Of a DNA stretch of 19,808 bases, positions 15,109 to 19,808 are shown in pieces (within the stretch, counting starts at the first letter, position 1; the number at the start of each line of letters is the position of its first letter). Location: positions 1 to 19,808 of the forward strand of contig CABUZK010000034.1 in NCBI GenBank assembly GCA_902496115.1, written 5' to 3'. This stretch comes from an uncultured Collinsella sp. (GTDB taxonomy: Bacteria > Actinomycetota > Coriobacteriia > Coriobacteriales > Coriobacteriaceae). The translations under genes and the position numbers were made by a program. Under the pieces are notes generated by a model that was not told the origin of the DNA, made no database searches, and saw only the letters and a list, made by a program, of their open reading frames with translations.

Positions 15109-15126
15109 GCCAGCAAGGAGGTTCTA

Positions 15127-16647
15127 GTGGCCCAAGAGACGTTTAGCGATCGCCTGCGACAGACTATGTCCGATCGCGACGTTCGCCAGTCGGACGTAAT
15201 CCGCGCATCGGAGATGCTCGGCAAAAAACTCGGCAAGAGTCAGATGAGCCAATATGTGAGCGGCAAGACGATTCCGCGGCGCGATGTGGCAGAGCTGCTC
15301 GCCCGCATTTTGGAGGTCGATGTTACCTGGCTGCTCGCCGGTGACGCCGACCAAGGTGAGACCCCTCCGTCCCATAACGTTGCCAAATCCGAACCTAGTC
15401 CCACGGCTCAAATTCCAAGGAGCACCACCATGCGTACTTTTTCTAAATCCACCAAACTCGAGAATGTCCTGTATGACGTGCGCGGTCCCGTCGTCGACGA
15501 GGCAGCCCGTATGGAGGACGAAGGCGAGCGCATCCTCAAGCTCAACATCGGCAACCCCGCGCCCTTTGGTTTCCGCACGCCCGATGAGGTCATTAAGGAT
15601 ATGCGCCAGCAGCTGCCCGACTGCGAAGGCTATTCCAACTCGCGCGGCCTGTTCTCTGCGCGCAAGGCGATCATGCAGTATTCGCAGATCAAAGGCCTGC
15701 CCAATGTTCAGATGGAGCATATCTACACGGGCAACGGCGTGTCCGAGCTCATTCAGCTTTCGATGAACGCGCTGCTCGACAACGGCGACGAGATCCTGAT
15801 CCCCAGCCCCGACTATCCGCTCTGGACGGCGTGCGCAACCCTTGCCGGCGGTCATCCCGTGCACTATCTGTGCGATGAACAGGCGGATTGGTATCCCGAC
15901 CTGGAGGATATGGAGTCCAAGATCACGAGCGCGACCAAGGCCCTCGTCATCATCAACCCCAACAACCCCACGGGCTCTGTCTATCCGCGCGAGGTGCTCG
16001 AGGGCATTGTCGAGATCGCGCGCAGGCACCAGCTCATGATTTTTGCCGACGAGATCTACGACCGCCTGTGCATGGACGGCTACGAGCACGTCTCCATTGC
16101 TTCGCTCGCCCCCGACCTGCCCTGCATTACGTTTAGCGGCCTGTCCAAGTCGCATATGATTGCGGGCTATCGCATTGGCTGGATGGTGCTTTCGGGCAAC
16201 CAGCGCTGCATGAGCGACTTCATCATGGGCGTCAATATGCTCTCTAACATGCGCCTGTGCTCCAACGTGCCGGCTCAGTCGATTGTCCAGACGGCGCTCG
16301 GCGGCCATCAGTCGGTTAACGACTACATCCGCCCCGGCGGTCGTGTCTACGAGCAGCGTAACTTTGTGTATGAGGCACTCAGCAAGATCGATGGCATCTC
16401 GGTGGTCAAGCCGCGCGCGGCGTTCTACATCTTCCCCAAGATGGATGTTAAGAAGTTCAACATCACCGATGACGAGCAGTTTGCCCTCGACCTGCTGCAC
16501 GAGAAGAAGATTCTGATTACGCGCGGCGGCGGCTTTAACTGGGGTGAGCCCGACCACTTCCGTATCGTGTACCTGCCGCGCATGGAAGTACTCAAAGAGT
16601 CGCTCGAAGACCTCGCCGACTTCTTCGATCATTACCGCCAGGCGTAG
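15127..16647 (+). CDS. alaA: XRE-type HTH fused to alanine aminotransferase AlaA
   Basis: The 506-residue protein has two parts. Residues 5-72 resemble an XRE-type helix-turn-helix (RQSDVIRASEMLGKKLGKSQ, then MSQYVSGKTIPRRDVAELL). A Pro/Ser/Thr-rich linker covers 73-101. Residues 102-506 are a class I PLP aminotransferase very close to E. coli AlaA (pyruvate to alanine with glutamate), with KLENVLYDVRGPV, LNIGNPAPFGF, NPNNPTG (277-283), Asp308 in FADEIYD, the PLP lysine Lys341 in SGLSK, and substrate-binding Arg479. The GTG start follows AAGGAGG by 5 nt. A second in-frame start, ATG at 15430 with AAGGAG 7 nt upstream, would yield the 405-residue AlaA alone, the same length as E. coli AlaA as I recall it. 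The gene may therefore make both a regulator-enzyme fusion and a free enzyme. An operator-like array precedes it, suggesting self-regulation. Confidence 0.9.
   Translation: MAQETFSDRLRQTMSDRDVRQSDVIRASEMLGKKLGKSQMSQYVSGKTIPRRDVAELLARILEVDVTWLLAGDADQGETPPSHNVAKSEPSPTAQIPRSTTMRTFSKSTKLENVLYDVRGPVVDEAARMEDEGERILKLNIGNPAPFGFRTPDEVIKDMRQQLPDCEGYSNSRGLFSARKAIMQYSQIKGLPNVQMEHIYTGNGVSELIQLSMNALLDNGDEILIPSPDYPLWTACATLAGGHPVHYLCDEQADWYPDLEDMESKITSATKALVIINPNNPTGSVYPREVLEGIVEIARRHQLMIFADEIYDRLCMDGYEHVSIASLAPDLPCITFSGLSKSHMIAGYRIGWMVLSGNQRCMSDFIMGVNMLSNMRLCSNVPAQSIVQTALGGHQSVNDYIRPGGRVYEQRNFVYEALSKIDGISVVKPRAAFYIFPKMDVKKFNITDDEQFALDLLHEKKILITRGGGFNWGEPDHFRIVYLPRMEVLKESLEDLADFFDHYRQA
15417..15432 (+). promoter_or_regulatory. 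Internal ribosome binding site and ATG for free AlaA
   Basis: AAGGAG, a 7-nt spacer and ATG lie within the fused frame, 303 bases (101 codons) after the GTG start and in the same phase. The position matches the natural N-terminus of AlaA, where family homology begins a few residues later. A chance match of both spacing and place is unlikely. Confidence 0.7.
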
Positions 16648-16707
16648 GGGATTAGGTATCTGCCGCCGCAAGAATCGAGGCGTCGCAGGATAGACATACG
16701 ACAGCGA

Positions 16708-16807
16708 GCGAGCCGCATTTGCGCCAAGGTGACGTGAAATGAGAGGGCGCTGACCTTCTGGTCGCGCCCTCGAAATTGAACGTCAGATTGGTGTGAATGC
16801 GGCTCGC
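16708..16807. repeat. 100-bp imperfect palindrome between alaA and the second deformylase
   Basis: The ends are perfect 12-bp inverted copies (GCGAGCCGCATT and AATGCGGCTCGC). Pairing continues inward with CCAA/TTGG, TGACGT/ACGTCA, GAGGGCGC/GCGCCCTC and GACC/GGTC to a TTCT loop, with small internal loops between. The inner stem at 16743-16771 resembles a terminator hairpin between the convergent genes but lacks a proper T-run. It also contains a fourth AAATTGAAC copy at 16773-16781. It may act as a terminator for both genes, or be an interspersed palindromic element. Confidence 0.6.
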
Positions 16808-16821
16808 GCAGCGTCAAGTGG

Positions 16822-16845
16822 TCCGCCGTTCGGTAGAACGGCGGA
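16822..16845. other. Perfect 10-bp hairpin directly after the second deformylase stop
   Basis: TCCGCCGTTC-GGTA-GAACGGCGGA is a perfect stem with a 4-nt loop, one base beyond the stop codon on the minus strand. There is no T-run on either strand. It may protect the mRNA 3' end or assist termination together with the larger palindrome next to it. Confidence 0.5.
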
Positions 16846-16846
16846 A

Positions 16847-17257
16847 CTAGATCACGACGCCGTTGCAGTGGTCGATTTCGTGCTGGATGATCTCGGCGGT
16901 GTAGCCCGAGAAGTTTTTGATGCGGCGGACAAAGTTCTCGTCCAAATACTCAACCTTAATGCGGCGATAGCGGGTACAGGGACGCTCGCCGATTAGCGAG
17001 AGGCATCCTTCGCTTGTCTGATAGGCATTGACCTGCTCAAGAATTTGAGGGTTGTACATCAGGAGCGCCCTGGTGCCGTCCTTTACGCAGATGATGCGTT
17101 TGCGCACGCCGATCATGTTGGCGGCGAGACCCACGCACTCGTGCTCATGTTCGTTGAGCGTATCCAGGAGGTCCTGCCCGGTCGCGGCGTCGTCGGGTCC
17201 CGCGTCTTCGGAAGGAAGGCGCAAAAAGAACTCGGATTTCATGATGGGCTTGATCAT
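16847..17257 (-). CDS. Peptide deformylase homologue, motif I Gln replaced by Met
   Basis: The 136-residue protein belongs to the short peptide deformylase group. Motif I reads GLAANMIG, with Met where classical enzymes have Gln (the oxyanion-stabilising residue). Motif II is intact as EGCLSL with the metal-binding Cys. Motif III is intact as QHEIDHCNG with both histidines and the catalytic Glu. It therefore keeps the metal site and the general base. To my knowledge the Met variant is a recurring subgroup in gut Firmicutes. The ATG at 17257 has GAGGAG 6 nt upstream; the frame is open further upstream, but without family homology. It diverges from an MFS transporter, and hairpins follow its stop. 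The paralogue at 8979-9398 shows the opposite pattern (Gln kept, Glu lost). Confidence 0.87.
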   Translation of the reverse strand: MIKPIMKSEFFLRLPSEDAGPDDAATGQDLLDTLNEHEHECVGLAANMIGVRKRIICVKDGTRALLMYNPQILEQVNAYQTSEGCLSLIGERPCTRYRRIKVEYLDENFVRRIKNFSGYTAEIIQHEIDHCNGVVI

Positions 17258-17462
17258 GGCGGGCTCCTCATGTCTTATGCTTTCGTGGACTTTTAATAAT
17301 AGCGCGGAAGGAAAGCTGTGCGTCCGCGTTACAATTTTTCGACGTTGGACCATGTTGTCAGACTCGTCGTGTACGGCGTCTGGCGTAAGTCTAGGGCTCA
17401 TTTTTCGCCCTGGACCGTTCCTCTGGGGCGATGCGATTGTCGTTCTAAGAGGAAGGAAATGC

Positions 17463-18878
17463 ATGGGAAGCAAATCTCAGCAACAAGTTCAAGTAACGCC
17501 ATCGGGCACTGCGGCGCTTCTCGCCGTAATGTATATTGCAGCCTTTGTCGCCGCGTTTAACGAGAACATCATTAACGTGGCGTTGCACGACATTATGGCG
17601 GCTTTTTCGGTGAGTGCCACCACGGCGCAGTGGCTCGTTTCGGGCTACATGATCGTGACGTCGATTTTTACGGCCATCATGGCCTTCCTGTCCGGCCGTT
17701 TCTCGACGCGCAAGCTGTTGTTTTTCGCATGCGGATGCATGGTCGCCGGCGAAATCCTGTGCCTGGTCGCTCCGTCGTTTAGCGTTTTGCTGCCAAGCCG
17801 TATTTTGCAGGCTGCGGGATCGGGTATTTTGTTCCCGCTCATGATGAACGTGGTGCTGTCATGCGCCCCGCGCGAGAAGCTCGGCCTGTATCTGAGCCTG
17901 GGCGGTGCCTGCATTACGCTAGGGCCGGCGTTTGGGCCTGTGATCAGCGGTCTTATGTGCACGTTGTTTGGCTGGAGGGCGGTGTTCGTAGTGCCGCTGG
18001 TGGGCGGCATTGCGGTCGCTGCGGCGGGCGTTAAGCTTGTTCAGAATGTTGGAGAGCGCTCGAACACCACGCTTGATATTCTGTCGGTTGTTTTGCTCGC
18101 CGCCGGCATTACGGCATTTGTGTATTCCGTAGGCGAGTTCTCGACCAATCTGATTGCCGGTATCGTAACGCTTTTCGCCGCCATTGTGCTGCTCGGCCTG
18201 TTTGCGGCCCGCCAGCTCAAGCTCGAGCATCCGGTGCTTAACGTGCGTCCCATGGCGAGCGTTCGTTTTTGGCCTGCGTGTCTGCTTGTGGTGGTGTCGA
18301 TGATGACGACGTTCTCGATGAGCGTTTTGTTGCCGCTCTATTTTGAGGGCGCATACGGCATGACCGCACTTGTTGCGGGCTTGCTCATTTTGCCGGCAAT
18401 CGCCTGCAACGCCGTGACCTCGATTGTGGGCGGACGCGTGATGGACGCCCGTGGCGCATGGCCGCTGCTGCCGGTCGGCTTTGCCCTGATTGCCGTGGGG
18501 CAGACTACCATCTCGATGACGGCGGCAAGCATGAACATCGGCGTCGTCGTGGCGCTGACCGTTGTGGTGTATGCCGGAGTTGGTTTGGTGCTGAGCCCCT
18601 CGCAAACGGCCGGCTTGGAGACGCTGCCCGCCGCTGAGCATCCTCACGGAACGGCATTGCTCAACACGTGGAACATGATTGCCGCATCGTTTGGCCCGTC
18701 GCTGTTTATCGGCCTGCTCTCGAGTTCTGCGGCGACTGCCGGTGTCGCTGGCGCTGCGACGGACGTTGCCCAGGCGATTGGATTTGCAGCTGCCGTGCGT
18801 GTGGCGGCTGTAATTGCCGTGGTTGGGTTCGCGACGTCGCTGGTGTACGCTCGTCGCGAGTCGCACATGTCGCATTAA
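17463..18878 (+). CDS. MFS transporter, DHA2 (EmrB/QacA) type
   Basis: The 471-residue membrane protein has the size and order of the 14-TM DHA2 drug:proton antiporter group. Helix 1 carries FNENIINVALHDI, matching the DHA2 motif D1 pattern with Asn in place of the usual first Asp. TTAQWLVSGYMI follows, then SGRFSTRKLLF (motif A loop), LPSRILQAAGSGILFPLM (motif B), GGACITLGPAFGPVISGLM (motif C) and the GWRAVFVVPLVGG segment. It probably exports drugs or metabolites; the substrate is unknown. The ATG at 17463 is chosen because AGGAAGGA precedes it and homology starts soon after; the frame is open far upstream without homology. It diverges from the second deformylase gene across 205 bp, where no convincing promoter or operator was recognised. 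Confidence 0.88.
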   Translation: MGSKSQQQVQVTPSGTAALLAVMYIAAFVAAFNENIINVALHDIMAAFSVSATTAQWLVSGYMIVTSIFTAIMAFLSGRFSTRKLLFFACGCMVAGEILCLVAPSFSVLLPSRILQAAGSGILFPLMMNVVLSCAPREKLGLYLSLGGACITLGPAFGPVISGLMCTLFGWRAVFVVPLVGGIAVAAAGVKLVQNVGERSNTTLDILSVVLLAAGITAFVYSVGEFSTNLIAGIVTLFAAIVLLGLFAARQLKLEHPVLNVRPMASVRFWPACLLVVVSMMTTFSMSVLLPLYFEGAYGMTALVAGLLILPAIACNAVTSIVGGRVMDARGAWPLLPVGFALIAVGQTTISMTAASMNIGVVVALTVVVYAGVGLVLSPSQTAGLETLPAAEHPHGTALLNTWNMIAASFGPSLFIGLLSSSAATAGVAGAATDVAQAIGFAAAVRVAAVIAVVGFATSLVYARRESHMSH

Positions 18879-18962
18879 TGTGTGCACATAGATTCTGCAG
18901 CTAGATTGAATGGCGACACCATAAACTAATGGACGTTTTGCCGAGAGGCATGAATGTTTAAA

Positions 18963-18998
18963 GCGCAAAGAGTGCGCGACGGGCCCCGCGAATGGGGC
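18963..18998 (+). other. Paired hairpins in the leader of the RGG-protein gene
   Basis: GCGCA-AAGAG-TGCGC (18963-18977) is followed closely by GCCCC-GCGAAT-GGGGC (18983-18998), and a smaller stem (TGCC/GGCA) lies at 18940-18950. They sit in the 152-bp gap after the MFS gene and before a strong AAGGAG site. They may end MFS transcription (no T-run is present) or form a structured leader of the next gene. Confidence 0.4.
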
Positions 18999-19030
18999 GA
19001 TGATGCCCGAGAGGGCCAAGAAGGAGTCTC

Positions 19031-19808
19031 ATGTCCGAGAACGAAGAGATCATGAACGAGACCGAGAACGAGACCATGGCTGCCGAGGTCGAGGCAGTTG
19101 AGACCGTGGAGACCGAAGCTGCTGAGGTTGAGGCTGCTGACGAGGTTTCCGCCGAGGAGGAGGCCGAGGTTGTCGAGGCCGCCGCTGATTACGATGACGA
19201 AGAGCTGATGGATAAGATGCAGAAGGCCGCCCGCCTGCTGCGTAGCCGTCGCTTTGCTATTTCCAAGGAGGAGGAGGCCAAGGCCGAGCGCATGGCGAAC
19301 ATCGAGCGCGCCATCAAGCTTCTTGACCTCAAGCCCAAGATGGAGCAGAAGGAAATGTCCGACCTGCTGGGCATGCGCCTCCGTGAGCTCGATGGCCTGA
19401 TGGCCGAGGCCGAGGCTGCCGATCTGGTCGGCCGCATCGACGACGCCGAGGGCGATATGCGCAAGATCGTCGTCTTCGCTGCCGAGGATGCCGCTGAGGG
19501 CCTGGTCGAGCTTGCCAACAAGAAGGAGAAGCTCCTGCCCAAGCTTTCTTACGAGGAGGCCACCGAGCTGATGGCTGCTCTCGATAAGGTTATCGCTCCG
19601 CTCGTCGCCATGGGCCTGGACGAAGACCGCGGTCCTCGCGGCGGCCGTGACGATCGCGGTGGCCGTGGCGGCGACCGTGGCGGTCGCGGCGGCTTTGGCG
19701 ATCGCGGTGGCCGTGGTGGCGACCGTGGCGGTCGCGGTGGCGATCGCGGTGGCCGCGGCGGCTTTGGTGACCGTGGCGGCGACCGTGGCGGTCGCGGCGG
19801 CTTTGGCG
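19031..19808 (+). CDS. Winged-helix (MarR-like) protein with RGG-repeat tail, partial
   Basis: At least 259 residues are visible; the 3' end is beyond the window. Three parts are clear. Residues 1-60 are highly acidic, rich in Glu and Ala. Residues 60-197 are mostly helical; a helix-turn-helix-like stretch (MEQKEMSDLLGMRLRELDGLMAEAEAADLVGRIDD, in two pieces around 104-138) with a wing and a C-terminal helix pair (LPKLSYEEATELMAALDKVIAPL) resembles the MarR fold. From about residue 200 the chain is almost only Gly, Arg and Asp with occasional Phe, in RGG and DRGG units, like RNA-binding RGG boxes. AAGGAG lies 4 nt before the ATG. Codon use is strongly biased, suggesting high expression. Function is unknown; a nucleic-acid-binding role is inferred from both the winged helix and the tail. 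Confidence 0.8.
   Translation, partial: MSENEEIMNETENETMAAEVEAVETVETEAAEVEAADEVSAEEEAEVVEAAADYDDEELMDKMQKAARLLRSRRFAISKEEEAKAERMANIERAIKLLDLKPKMEQKEMSDLLGMRLRELDGLMAEAEAADLVGRIDDAEGDMRKIVVFAAEDAAEGLVELANKKEKLLPKLSYEEATELMAALDKVIAPLVAMGLDEDRGPRGGRDDRGGRGGDRGGRGGFGDRGGRGGDRGGRGGDRGGRGGFGDRGGDRGGRGGFG
19628..19808 (+). repeat. Degenerate tandem repeat encoding the RGG tail
   Basis: The DNA consists of recurring CGTGGCGGC, GACCGTGGC, CGCGGTGGC and GGCTTTGGCGAT blocks, giving RGG, DRGG and GFGDRGG units. The larger periods, marked by the GF-G positions, are about 23 and 13 codons. Such sequence is prone to copy-number change between strains. The repeat continues past the right edge. Confidence 0.8.

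Noticed and set aside
15124..16671. 515-codon open frame antisense to the HTH-alaA gene
   Set aside because: It mirrors a well-identified enzyme in a GC-rich genome, where third-position bias leaves the antisense frame open. No family resemblance or ribosome binding site was seen.
17258..17462. Regulatory element between the second deformylase and the MFS gene
   Set aside because: A short GGGC/GCCC pairing and AT-rich patches exist, but nothing rises above chance; no promoter could be supported.
17919..19019. 366-codon minus-strand frame over the MFS gene
   Set aside because: Composition is Arg/His/Gln-rich and low-complexity, without recognisable domains; it is a shadow of the exporter gene.
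19628..19808. CRISPR-like repeat array at the right edge
   Set aside because: The repeats are in-frame codons for Arg-Gly-Gly units without unique spacers; it is a low-complexity coding tail.

Overview
The window looks like a chromosomal segment of a gut Coriobacteriia species, most likely Collinsella. This is inferred from the high-GC, Actinomycetota-style codon use, the compact layout with strong AGGAGG-type ribosome binding sites, and the gene content (bile salt hydrolase, an AlaA-type aminotransferase carrying an N-terminal HTH, two short deformylase-like proteins, a TPP-riboswitch thiamine salvage operon). No rRNA, tRNA, CRISPR array, phage gene or insertion-sequence transposase was seen.

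Layout. (1) Positions 1-1960, minus strand: a thiamine salvage operon led by a TPP riboswitch with a terminator, then thiM, a MTH1187/YkoF-type thiamine-binding protein and thiE, which runs off the left edge. (2) 2056-5161, plus strand: a Cof-type HAD phosphatase, a LysR regulator 10 bp behind it, and a short MetE-like methionine synthase preceded by two perfect palindromes, one of them a LysR-type box. (3) 5284-8785: a uracil permease gene (uraA) broken by a one-base frameshift, then on the minus strand an esterase and an AzgA-type purine permease, separated by clear terminators. (4) 8979-10608, plus strand: a short peptide deformylase homologue lacking the catalytic Glu, a 109-bp inverted-repeat element, a terminator and a bile salt hydrolase. 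(5) 10688-14964: a Kup potassium transporter and an EamA transporter on the minus strand, the latter divergent from a LysR gene with a T-N11-A box between them. (6) 15024-16647: a phased array of AAATTGAAC motifs in front of a gene that fuses an XRE-type HTH to AlaA. AlaA keeps its own ribosome binding site and ATG inside the fused frame, which would give a 405-residue product, the same length as E. coli AlaA as I recall it. (7) 16708-18878: a 100-bp hairpin-forming element, a second short deformylase and a 14-TM-class MFS exporter. (8) 19031 to the right edge: a protein with an acidic N-terminus, a MarR-like winged helix and a long RGG-repeat tail.

How they fit together: the gene set suggests a nutrient-scavenging gut resident that salvages thiazole and thiamine, imports nucleobases and potassium, makes methionine and alanine, and deconjugates bile salts. 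The observations most worth following are the HTH-AlaA fusion with its nested start and operator array, the winged-helix/RGG protein, and the two deformylase paralogues whose active-site deviations fall in different motifs.
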